A DNA stretch of 8,888 nt from positions 1 to 8,888 of the forward strand of contig CAADVE010000107.1 in the NCBI GenBank assembly GCA_900752425.1, written 5' to 3'. Position 1 is the stretch's first letter, and each line of letters starts with the position of its first letter. Source of the DNA: an uncultured Collinsella sp. (GTDB lineage Bacteria > Actinomycetota > Coriobacteriia > Coriobacteriales > Coriobacteriaceae). The translations under genes and the position numbers were made by a program. Below are positions 1 to 7,516 of the stretch, piece by piece. The notes under the pieces were generated by a model, which worked only from the letters and a program-made list of their open reading frames with translations, was not told the DNA's origin and searched no databases.

Positions 1-2653
<2,653 letters not shown>

Positions 2654-2714
2654 GTGGTTTTCCTTTTTGGCCATCGCCCACGCCGTGCAGCTGCGGACGA
2701 GTTAAACACAGATG

Positions 2715-2720
2715 ATTGTA
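2715..2720 (-). promoter_or_regulatory. Possible -10 box of the secA promoter
   Basis: On the minus strand this reads TACAAT, matching 5 of 6 positions of the sigma-70-type -10 consensus, about 62 bp upstream of the chosen secA start. I find no convincing -35 hexamer at 16-19 bp, so the call rests on the -10 box and on the need for a promoter downstream of the rpmE terminator. Confidence 0.3.
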
Positions 2721-2747
2721 CTTTAGCCAAACAAGGCGCGGCCTATA

Positions 2748-2763
2748 CGGTCGAGCTCGACCG
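2748..2763. promoter_or_regulatory. 16-bp perfect palindrome upstream of secA
   Basis: CGGTCGAGCTCGACCG is a perfect 8+8 palindrome. It lies 28 bp upstream of the candidate secA -10 box and about 95 bp upstream of the secA start. The position suits an operator for a dimeric regulator. In GC-rich DNA a 16-bp palindrome can also arise by chance, so a regulatory role is inference. Confidence 0.3.
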
Positions 2764-2784
2764 CCACGTAATAACTACGACCAA

Positions 2785-2874
2785 CCTGCCACAACGGGAC
2801 AGGTTAATTTTGGCAGGTCTATCTGGGCAAACGCCGCCTCTCTGCCATGTGGTGCCATGGGGACAGGTTAGTTT
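2785..2874. repeat. Two direct copies of a GGGACAGGTTA(A/G)TTT repeat
   Basis: The first copy, GGGACAGGTTAATTT, is at 2796-2810; the second, GGGACAGGTTAGTTT with one extra leading G, is at 2859-2874. They differ by one base and are about 64 bp apart. The first copy sits inside an inverted repeat, CCTGCCA (2785-2791) against TGGCAGG (2811-2817), and so can form a small hairpin. The second is preceded by TGCCATG and lacks the clear closing arm. Both lie in the intergenic region between the rpmE terminator and the secA promoter. They look like short palindromic repetitive extragenic elements and share the GGGGAC core with repeats near 6411 and 7500. Confidence 0.6.
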
Positions 2875-2884
2875 GCACTAATTT

Positions 2885-2925
2885 AAAAAGAAAAAGGGCC
2901 GCGCACCCAAATGGATGCACGGCCC
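2885..2925 (-). terminator. Intrinsic terminator of rpmE
   Basis: Read on the minus strand, GGGCCGTGCATCC (2913-2925) pairs with GGGTGCGCGGCCC (2896-2908) around a 4-nt ATTT loop, giving 13 pairs with two G-U wobbles. The stem is followed by TTTTTCTTTTT (2885-2895). This is a strong Rho-independent terminator starting about 40 bp after the rpmE stop. It separates rpmE from secA. Confidence 0.93.
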
Positions 2926-2962
2926 TCATGCCATGAATGCGAGCGATTCCGCGGCGAGCTAT

Positions 2963-3388
2963 TTACTCAGCAGCCTCGGTGGTCTCGGCCTCGGCAGCGG
3001 CCTCCTCGCCGGGAGCCTCTGCGGGAGCCTCGGCGGCCTGCTTGGCAGCCTCCTCGGCAAACTTAGCAGCACGCTTAGCCTTCTCGGCAGCCTTAGCCTC
3101 AGCGGCGGCCTTGCGAGCGGCCTCGGCCTCAGCAGCCTTGGCGGCCTTGGCAGCCTTGGCCTCCTCGGCCTTCTTGAGCTGGGCGGCAGCGGCGCCACCG
3201 AACTTGTCGGCGAAGCGCTGGACGCGTCCACCGGTGTCGACGAACTTCTGCTGGCCGGTGTAGAACGGGTGGCACTCGTTGCAAAGCTCGACCTTCATCT
3301 CAGACACGGTAGCGTGCGTCTTGAAGGTGTTGCCGCAGGAGCACGTCACCGTGCACTCGACATACTGGGGATGGATACCCTGCTTCAT
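2963..3388 (-). CDS. rpmE: 50S ribosomal protein L31 (bL31), C-terminally extended
   Basis: bL31 binds the 50S central protuberance and bridges the subunits. The first roughly 65 residues are a normal zinc-type L31: MKQGIHPQY, then zinc ligands C16, C18, C36 and C39 (CSCG and CNECHPFYTG), then TGGRVQRFADKFG at 52-64. The protein is 141 aa, about twice the usual 66-75 aa. The extra residues, about 66-141, are low complexity: runs of Ala, Lys and Glu to about residue 115 that would be a charged helix, then an acidic Ala/Glu/Pro end. The start is firm: AGGAGT (3395-3400) lies 6 nt upstream of the ATG. The intact Cys4 site marks the zinc-binding paralogue rather than the zinc-independent form made under zinc starvation. 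The upstream leader suggests autoregulation. Confidence 0.97.
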   Translation of the reverse strand: MKQGIHPQYVECTVTCSCGNTFKTHATVSEMKVELCNECHPFYTGQQKFVDTGGRVQRFADKFGGAAAAQLKKAEEAKAAKAAKAAEAEAARKAAAEAKAAEKAKRAAKFAEEAAKQAAEAPAEAPGEEAAAEAETTEAAE

Positions 3389-3466
3389 GGTAGGACTCCT
3401 TATTGGTCAGGCGCTGGTTACCGATCAGCGCATAAGGCGTCTTGGTTTCCGACCAAGACAACAAAC
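3389..3466 (-). promoter_or_regulatory. Structured 5' leader of rpmE, candidate L31 autoregulatory leader
   Basis: Between the predicted transcription start (about 3466) and the rpmE start codon the minus strand holds two hairpins. GTCTTGGT pairs perfectly with ACCAAGAC (3452-3459 with 3439-3446) around a 5-nt loop. GCGCTG pairs with CAGCGC (3426-3431 with 3411-3416) around a 9-nt loop. The second ends 11 nt before the Shine-Dalgarno AGGAGT. Published comparative work describes L31 leader RNAs in several phyla, including one named for Coriobacteria. The location and the two-hairpin layout fit such a leader, but I cannot test the match to that model here. Confidence 0.5.
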
Positions 3467-3472
3467 TTGGCT

Positions 3473-3501
3473 ATGGTACCACGGCGTCGCGCGTCCCACA
3501 A
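3473..3501 (-). promoter_or_regulatory. Predicted sigma-70-type promoter of rpmE
   Basis: On the minus strand, TTGTGG (3496-3501) is separated by 17 bp from TACCAT (3473-3478), and TGG immediately precedes the -10 box, giving an extended -10 (TGN). The predicted start near 3466 lies just upstream of the first leader hairpin. The -35 is weak (3 of 6), and the extended -10 may compensate. Confidence 0.5.
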
Positions 3502-3626
3502 AAGGTTCACGGTCTTTGTGCAACGCGGCGTGGCCAACCGCGGCGGACACGCACCCTGTCGCCCCTTCGCCCATGTTGCAGACGTGTAACGCCGCAGTAA
3601 GCACACCCCTTTTGGCGCCAGACGGG

Positions 3627-3632
3627 TACAAT
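3627..3632 (+). promoter_or_regulatory. Possible -10 box for the ACT-domain gene
   Basis: TACAAT matches 5 of 6 consensus positions and lies 60 bp upstream of the ACT-domain start codon, in the divergent region shared with rpmE. No good -35 hexamer is seen at the usual distance. The rest of the 304-bp gap (3389-3692) holds the rpmE leader and promoter and no further gene that I can support. Confidence 0.4.
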
Positions 3633-3692
3633 GATGAACACTGTACCGTAGCGGAGCGCCCCGCGCGCCGCAACCACGCGAAAGGGTTTCCC

Positions 3693-3980
3693 ATGGCCGA
3701 GATCTCGTCCTCCCGTATCGTCATCACCGTCCTTGGCAAGAACCGCCCCGGCATCGTCGCCGGCGTCACCCGTGTCCTGGGCGAGGCCAACGTCGACATC
3801 CGCGACATCACGCAGTCCATTATCGAGGACATCTTCACCATGACCATGCTGGCCGACACCGCCGAGTCCAAGCTCGACTTCGCTGAGCTGCAGAAGGCCC
3901 TGGCCGAGGCCGGCGAGCTTTCGGGCGTCAACGTGTCCATCCAGCGCGAGGACGTCTTTAACTTTATGTACCGCCTGTAG
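3693..3980 (+). CDS. ACT-domain protein of the UPF0237 family
   Basis: This is a 95-aa stand-alone ACT domain. ACT domains bind small ligands, often amino acids, and usually act as dimers in metabolic regulation. The N-terminal strand and loop VITVLGKNRPGIVAGVTRVL (about residues 10-29) is the classic ACT start, with the G-K-N-R-P-G-I segment at the ligand-binding turn. It continues through ANVDIRDITQSI (about 32-43) and FTMTMLAD (48-55) and ends in FNFMYRL, all typical of the UPF0237 group. The start at 3693 is chosen because homologous sequence begins there and AAAGGG lies 6 nt upstream; the frame stays open further upstream, but that part overlaps the rpmE leader and has no ACT similarity. 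The family has no firmly assigned function. Elsewhere it is often found beside DUF711/UPF0210, which is absent here. A 77-bp gap leads to citrate synthase on the same strand, so co-transcription is possible. Confidence 0.9.
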   Translation: MAEISSSRIVITVLGKNRPGIVAGVTRVLGEANVDIRDITQSIIEDIFTMTMLADTAESKLDFAELQKALAEAGELSGVNVSIQREDVFNFMYRL

Positions 3981-4057
3981 CGAGCAAGCCGCCGGGGATT
4001 GCCTGACACGCGCATGCCCATGCAAGCCACCCCGATGCGGCCCGGAGAGGAGCGCGC

Positions 4058-5476
4058 ATGGCCTACGACGCCAAGAAAATCTATTACCGCTTCGATGACC
4101 ACTTGAGCCGACTGGTTCTGGATTACGAAGCAAGCCGCCAGATTTCGTCTGAAAGCGAAAGCCTCTACCACGGCCTGCCGACCGCCCCGTACGACGAGGA
4201 CCTGTTTGTCGAGCACAATGTCAAGCGCGGCCTGCGCAATGCCGACGGCTCGGGCGTGGTCGCGGGCCTCACTCGTATCTCGGATGTGCACGGCTACAAC
4301 AAGGTCGACGGAAAGGTCGTGCCCGATCAGGGCAAGCTCACGCTTCGCGGCTACAGCATCGAGGATCTGGTCAACAATGCCCAGGCCGAGAATCGCTACG
4401 GCTATGAGGAAGTCGCCTATCTGCTTATCACGGGTTCGCTGCCCAACAAGGAAGAGCTCGACGGCTTTTGCGAGCGCCTGGGCGCCTTTAGACATCTAAG
4501 CGACGAGTACGTTAAAGAGTTCCCTATGACCACGGTGTCGTCGAGCATCATGAACGTGCTCCAGCGCGCCGTACTGTTGCTCTACGCCTTCGATGCCGAA
4601 CCAGACGTGATCACGCCTGAGCACGAAATCGACGTCGCTATTTCCATGCTCGCACGTCTCCCGCGCATCGCCGCCTTCGCACACATGGCCTCGGTCGCCA
4701 AGCTTCGCGGCTCCGAGGTTCACGTGCCGCACCCCACGCCCGGCCTCTCCACCGCCGAGACCATCCTACAGGTCCTGCGCGGCGGCATGGCGTTCACCCG
4801 CGATGAAGCGATGCTGCTCGACGTTATGCTCATGCTGCATGCCGAGCACGGCGGCGGCAACAACTCCACCTTCGCTTGCCGCGTGCTGTCGTCTTCGGCC
4901 ACCGACCCGTATTCCGCCTACGCCGCGGCTATCGGCTCGCTCAAGGGCCCGCGCCACGGCGGTGCCAATGCCAAGGTCGTGTCTATGCACGAGGACATCC
5001 GCGCGCATGTTTCCAACTGGGAAAACGAGGACGAGGTCGCGGCCTACCTGGGCAAGATCCTCGACAAGCAGGCCTTCGACGGCACGGGCCTCATCTACGG
5101 CATGGGCCACGCCGTCTATACGCTCAGCGACCCGCGCGCCGAGGTCTGCCGCCGTTACGCGCGCTCACTGGCAGCCAAGAAGGACTTGGGCGAAGAGTTC
5201 GCACTCATCGAGCGCATCGAGCGCCTGGCACCGCAGGTGATGCGCGACCACGGCATGACCAAGCCCATCTGCGCCAACATCGACCTGTACACGGGCTTTA
5301 TCTACAAGATGCTCGGCGTGCCCGAGACGCTCTTTACGCCGCTATTCGCCGTCGCCCGCATGGCCGGCTGGTCGGCACACCGCATGGAAGAGCTCTTCTG
5401 CGCGCACCGTATTATTCGCCCGGCCTATCGTCCGGTGATCGAGCCGCTGGAGTACAAGCCACTCGCCGACCGATAG
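4058..5476 (+). CDS. gltA: Citrate synthase (citrate/2-methylcitrate synthase family)
   Basis: The enzyme condenses oxaloacetate with acetyl-CoA to give citrate and CoA; in an anaerobe this would mainly feed 2-oxoglutarate and glutamate synthesis. The protein is 472 aa. The catalytic triad is intact by alignment to the pig-heart enzyme: His300 in GPRHGGAN (pig His274), His351 in YGMGHAVY (pig His320) and Asp409 in CANIDLYTG (pig Asp375). Oxaloacetate ligands also appear conserved: His264 in LHAEHGGGN, Arg360 in DPRAE, and Arg434 and Arg454 near the C-terminus. The N-terminus (about 1-60) is a variable helical lead; the core begins near GVVAGLTRISDVHGY. AGGAG (4048-4052) lies 5 nt before the ATG, supporting the start. 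The HAEHGGGN form, rather than the HGDHE form of E. coli GltA, points to the clostridial and actinobacterial branch. A methylcitrate synthase role cannot be excluded, but no prp genes are nearby. An intrinsic terminator follows. Confidence 0.93.
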   Translation: MAYDAKKIYYRFDDHLSRLVLDYEASRQISSESESLYHGLPTAPYDEDLFVEHNVKRGLRNADGSGVVAGLTRISDVHGYNKVDGKVVPDQGKLTLRGYSIEDLVNNAQAENRYGYEEVAYLLITGSLPNKEELDGFCERLGAFRHLSDEYVKEFPMTTVSSSIMNVLQRAVLLLYAFDAEPDVITPEHEIDVAISMLARLPRIAAFAHMASVAKLRGSEVHVPHPTPGLSTAETILQVLRGGMAFTRDEAMLLDVMLMLHAEHGGGNNSTFACRVLSSSATDPYSAYAAAIGSLKGPRHGGANAKVVSMHEDIRAHVSNWENEDEVAAYLGKILDKQAFDGTGLIYGMGHAVYTLSDPRAEVCRRYARSLAAKKDLGEEFALIERIERLAPQVMRDHGMTKPICANIDLYTGFIYKMLGVPETLFTPLFAVARMAGWSAHRMEELFCAHRIIRPAYRPVIEPLEYKPLADR

Positions 5477-5500
5477 GACGTGGACCGTTATAGAACCCGA

Positions 5501-5537
5501 GCGTGGCCAGGGACCCAAGCCCTCGGCCACGCTTTTT
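5501..5537 (+). terminator. Intrinsic terminator after citrate synthase
   Basis: GCGTGGCC (5501-5508) pairs with GGCCACGC (5525-5532), with additional inner GGG/CCC pairing possible, and is followed by TTTTT (5533-5537). It lies 24 bp after the citrate synthase stop. Only 25 bp separate it from the next start codon on the same strand. Confidence 0.9.
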
Positions 5538-5562
5538 ATGCCAGTAGAAAGGATCGCAACGA

Positions 5563-6405
5563 ATGATTGTGTTTTCCGATATGGATGGGACGCTGCTGAC
5601 GAGCGATAAGCAAATGAGCGATGCCACCTGGGCAATGCTCGACGAGCTCGCATGTCGTGGCATCGAGTTTGTTCCCTGCACGGGACGTCCACTGTCGGGC
5701 ATCTTTGAGCCCATTCTCGCCCATCCCGCCGTGCACTACGCGGTCTGTGCCAACGGCGCCAGCGTCTGGCAGCTCGACGAGGATACGCCCACCAACGCCT
5801 CGCGCGCCACGTGCATCTTGAGCCGTCCGCTCGACCGTGGCATTGCCCACCGCATCCATCGCATTGCCGCCGGCCACGATGTGACCTTCGATATCTTCGC
5901 GGATGGGCAGTGCTTCCTCCCCCGCTCGCTATACGGGCGTCTGGATGAGTTCTGTGGCGGCGACCCCCACATCGCGGCTTCGCTCAAGCGCACACGAACA
6001 CCGATCGACATGGATATCGACAGCAAGATCGACGAGGTCGAGACGCTCGAACGCATCGCCATGTACTGGCACGACCCGGCCGATCGCGACGCCATCGCCG
6101 CGGCGCTCAACACGCTCGGAGGCATTGAGGTCACGCGTTCGTACGCCATGAATATCGAGGTCATGGGTGAGGGCGCCACCAAGGGGACGGCCCTCACGTG
6201 GCTATGTGAGCACCTGGGCGAGCGTCTCGCCGACGCCTGGGCGTTCGGCGACAACATCAACGACATCCCCATGCTGCAGGCAGCGGGCCACGGCATGGCC
6301 ATGATCAACGCCGAGCCCGAGGACCGCGAGGCCGCCGGCGCCATCACCGAATACGACAACGACCACGACGGCGTCGCCCGCACCATCATGGCCGCCCTCG
6401 CCTAG
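5563..6405 (+). CDS. Cof-type HAD-superfamily phosphatase
   Basis: This 280-aa protein is a class IIB (Cof-type) haloacid-dehalogenase-fold phosphatase, a group that dephosphorylates sugar phosphates, nucleotides or cofactors. All four HAD motifs are visible: I, DMDGTLL with nucleophile Asp6 and acid/base Asp8; II, TGR at Thr40; III, Lys207 in GEGATKGTAL; IV, FGDNINDIPML with Asp230 and Asp234. The C2 cap would be the central part, roughly residues 80-195. The exact substrate cannot be read from the sequence. AAAGGA (5548-5553) lies 9 nt before the ATG. The gene follows a terminator by only 25 bp, so it probably depends on read-through from citrate synthase or on a promoter overlapping that end. 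Its TAG stop falls on the first three bases of a 47-bp repeat shared with the end of the adenine deaminase gene. It converges on another Cof-type phosphatase of different sequence, not a recent duplicate. Confidence 0.92.
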   Translation: MIVFSDMDGTLLTSDKQMSDATWAMLDELACRGIEFVPCTGRPLSGIFEPILAHPAVHYAVCANGASVWQLDEDTPTNASRATCILSRPLDRGIAHRIHRIAAGHDVTFDIFADGQCFLPRSLYGRLDEFCGGDPHIAASLKRTRTPIDMDIDSKIDEVETLERIAMYWHDPADRDAIAAALNTLGGIEVTRSYAMNIEVMGEGATKGTALTWLCEHLGERLADAWAFGDNINDIPMLQAAGHGMAMINAEPEDREAAGAITEYDNDHDGVARTIMAALA

Positions 6406-6449
6406 TCATTGGGGACGTTCTTAAACGACTAGTCGTTGGGGACACTCTT
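6403..6449 (+). repeat. Left copy of a 47-bp inverted repeat
   Basis: This stretch matches the reverse complement of 7470-7516 at 44 of 47 positions, with no gaps. It consists of two similar 20-bp units, TAGTCATTGGGGACGTTCTT and TAGTCGTTGGGGACACTCTT, separated by AAACGAC (27-bp period). The junction contains the perfect palindrome CGACTAGTCG (6426-6435). The first three bases are the stop codon of the upstream HAD gene. The GGGGAC core is characteristic of REP-type elements, so it is more likely a non-autonomous repetitive element than an insertion sequence. Confidence 0.85.
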
Positions 6450-6502
6450 CGCAAAAAGCTGCAAGGACTGTCCCCCACTGCCGGCAGAAAAGGAACGTCC
6501 CC
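6411..6502. repeat. Nested inverted GGGGAC boxes between convergent HAD genes
   Basis: GGGGACGTTC (6411-6420) is a perfect inverted partner of GAACGTCCCC (6493-6502). Inside it, GGGGACACTC (6438-6447) matches the inverse of GACTGTCCCC (6466-6475) at 9 of 10 positions. A further perfect palindrome, CTGCCGGCAG, lies at 6478-6487. Together they could fold the whole 107-bp gap between the two stop codons into a branched hairpin. It may serve as the 3' end for both convergent transcripts, but there is no clear T-run, so it is not called a terminator. Confidence 0.7.
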
Positions 6503-6512
6503 ATCTGCCGAA

Positions 6513-7307
6513 TTAAGCGAGACTCTCCAGCACGCGACGGAGCTCCTGCTGGACGGCGTGGTCGCGGTTGCAGCCTACGACGCGATCGGCCACCGCCTTG
6601 AGCGCGGGGCGCGCGTTTTCCATCGCGCAGCCCGTGCCGACAAAGCGAATGATCTCGTAGTCGTTCATCGAGTCGCCAAACGCCATGACCTCGTCGCGTC
6701 CAATGCCGTAATGCTCCGCGAGCTGCGCGATACCCGAGGCCTTCGACACACCAGGCTGCATGGCATCGATCCACGCGTTGCCCGAAGGCGCAAAAGTAAA
6801 GAGCTGACCAAGTTCGCGCTGTAGCACGTACGCACTGTCCATAACCGCACTGTCGTCGCAAAAGATACTCGCTTTGATGATATTTACGCTGGGATCGGGC
6901 AGCTCCCAAATGCGCTCGGCATTGGGAAGGTCCTTATCGACCTCACGCACGAACTTGCACTCGTCATCGAGCAAGAAGGACTTGGTTCGGTCAAAAAGCG
7001 CAAGATGCAGATTGGGAAACGTCCTGACGGCTTGGGCGAGCCTTCGAATCGCCAGTTGGGAATACACCTCACGGTCTACCATCTTACCGTCGGCGTAGAC
7101 CTGGGCGCCGTTAGCGGCGACAAAGTCCATCTTGTCGCGAACGGGCGCAAAGAACTCGCACAGGCGATCGTAGCGACGACCTGACGATGCGGCGAAATGC
7201 ACGCCATGCTCGTGTAGCGCCAGAATCAGTTCGTAGGTCTCAGGAGGCACCTGGCCGTTTTCGTCAAGCAGTGTACCGTCCATATCGGATGCAATCAGTT
7301 TAAACAT
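6513..7307 (-). CDS. Cof-type HAD-superfamily phosphatase
   Basis: A 264-aa class IIB HAD phosphatase. Motif I is ASDMDGTLLDENG (Asp8 and Asp10), motif II is SSGR (about 41-44), motif III Lys189 in GVSKASGIAQL, and motif IV FGDSMNDYEII (Asp212, Asn215, Asp216). The central C2 cap spans about residues 80-185. GVSKASGI followed by GRDEVMAFGDSMND is typical of the Cof group; members act on sugar phosphates, pyridoxal phosphate or flavin precursors, and the substrate here is unknown. The start is well supported: AAGGGAG precedes the ATG with 7 nt after GGAG. That Shine-Dalgarno lies inside a long leader hairpin (7313-7374), so translation may be controlled. The gene and its leader sit between the two arms of a 47-bp inverted repeat. 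It runs in the same direction as adenine deaminase and converges on the plus-strand HAD gene. Confidence 0.93.
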   Translation of the reverse strand: MFKLIASDMDGTLLDENGQVPPETYELILALHEHGVHFAASSGRRYDRLCEFFAPVRDKMDFVAANGAQVYADGKMVDREVYSQLAIRRLAQAVRTFPNLHLALFDRTKSFLLDDECKFVREVDKDLPNAERIWELPDPSVNIIKASIFCDDSAVMDSAYVLQRELGQLFTFAPSGNAWIDAMQPGVSKASGIAQLAEHYGIGRDEVMAFGDSMNDYEIIRFVGTGCAMENARPALKAVADRVVGCNRDHAVQQELRRVLESLA

Positions 7308-7312
7308 AGAAA

Positions 7313-7374
7313 AGCTCCCTTCGGGCTTGTTGGAATCGAACGTGTATCCGATTCCAACGTACCCAAAGGGAGCT
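7313..7374 (-). promoter_or_regulatory. Long leader hairpin enclosing the HAD gene Shine-Dalgarno
   Basis: On the minus strand AGCTCCCTT (7366-7374) pairs perfectly with AAGGGAGCT (7313-7321). A U-G pair, three G-C pairs and a further U-G extend the lower stem to about 14 bp. After a 2x2 internal loop, GTTGGAATCG (7349-7358) pairs perfectly with CGATTCCAAC (7329-7338) around a 10-nt loop. The 3' arm contains the AAGGGAG ribosome-binding site of the HAD gene at 6513-7307 and is followed by TTTTCT directly before the ATG. The structure could hide the ribosome-binding site, end transcription early, or both. I recognise no known riboswitch consensus in it. Confidence 0.75.
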
Positions 7375-7406
7375 CAAATAAGACTCCGCGGGCGTAAACG
7401 TTACAA

Positions 7407-7441
7407 GGACCTGGCAAATAGCTCACACATGCCAGAGGTCC
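7407..7441 (-). promoter_or_regulatory. Second hairpin in the HAD leader region
   Basis: GGACCT (7436-7441) pairs with AGGTCC (7407-7412), and GGCA (7430-7433) with TGCC (7413-7416), with a 2-nt bulge (7434-7435) and a 13-nt loop. It lies 32 bp upstream of the long hairpin on the minus strand. No T-run follows it. It is either part of a two-domain leader RNA or a separate palindromic site. No clear promoter was found between it and the adenine deaminase stop. Confidence 0.5.
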
Positions 7442-7469
7442 TACGGTCGCGGCGTCAGGCAGCCCGCCA

Positions 7470-7516
7470 AAGAGCGTCCCCAATGACTAGTCGTTTAAGA
7501 ACGTCCCCGATGACTA
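7470..7516 (-). repeat. Right copy of the 47-bp inverted repeat
   Basis: This is the inverted partner of 6403-6449, with three mismatches in 47. It has the same two-unit structure; inverse GGGGAC boxes are GAACGTCCCC (7499-7508) and GAGCGTCCCC (7472-7481). On the minus strand its first three bases (7516-7514) form the TAG stop codon of adenine deaminase, just as the left copy forms the stop of the plus-strand HAD gene. Both copies therefore start exactly at a gene's 3' end and point away from that gene. Confidence 0.85.

Noticed and set aside
2654..2881. A 75-codon plus-strand frame starting opposite the secA start region.
   Set aside because: It has no recognisable domain and covers the secA leader, the palindrome and the repeats. 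Its start has no plausible ribosome-binding site.
2915..3589. A 224-codon plus-strand frame over rpmE with Gly/Leu/Ser repeats.
   Set aside because: The repeats are the complement of the Ala/Lys/Glu tail of L31, and the frame crosses the rpmE leader hairpins.
3279..3692. Upstream extension of the ACT-domain frame to an ATG at 3279.
   Set aside because: The extra residues are antisense to rpmE and its leader and lie upstream of the TACAAT box. ACT similarity and the AAAGGG site both place the start at 3693.
3425..4495. A 356-codon minus-strand frame across the ACT gene and the citrate synthase 5' part.
   Set aside because: The plus strand encodes two well-conserved proteins here with good ribosome-binding sites; the minus frame shows no motif.
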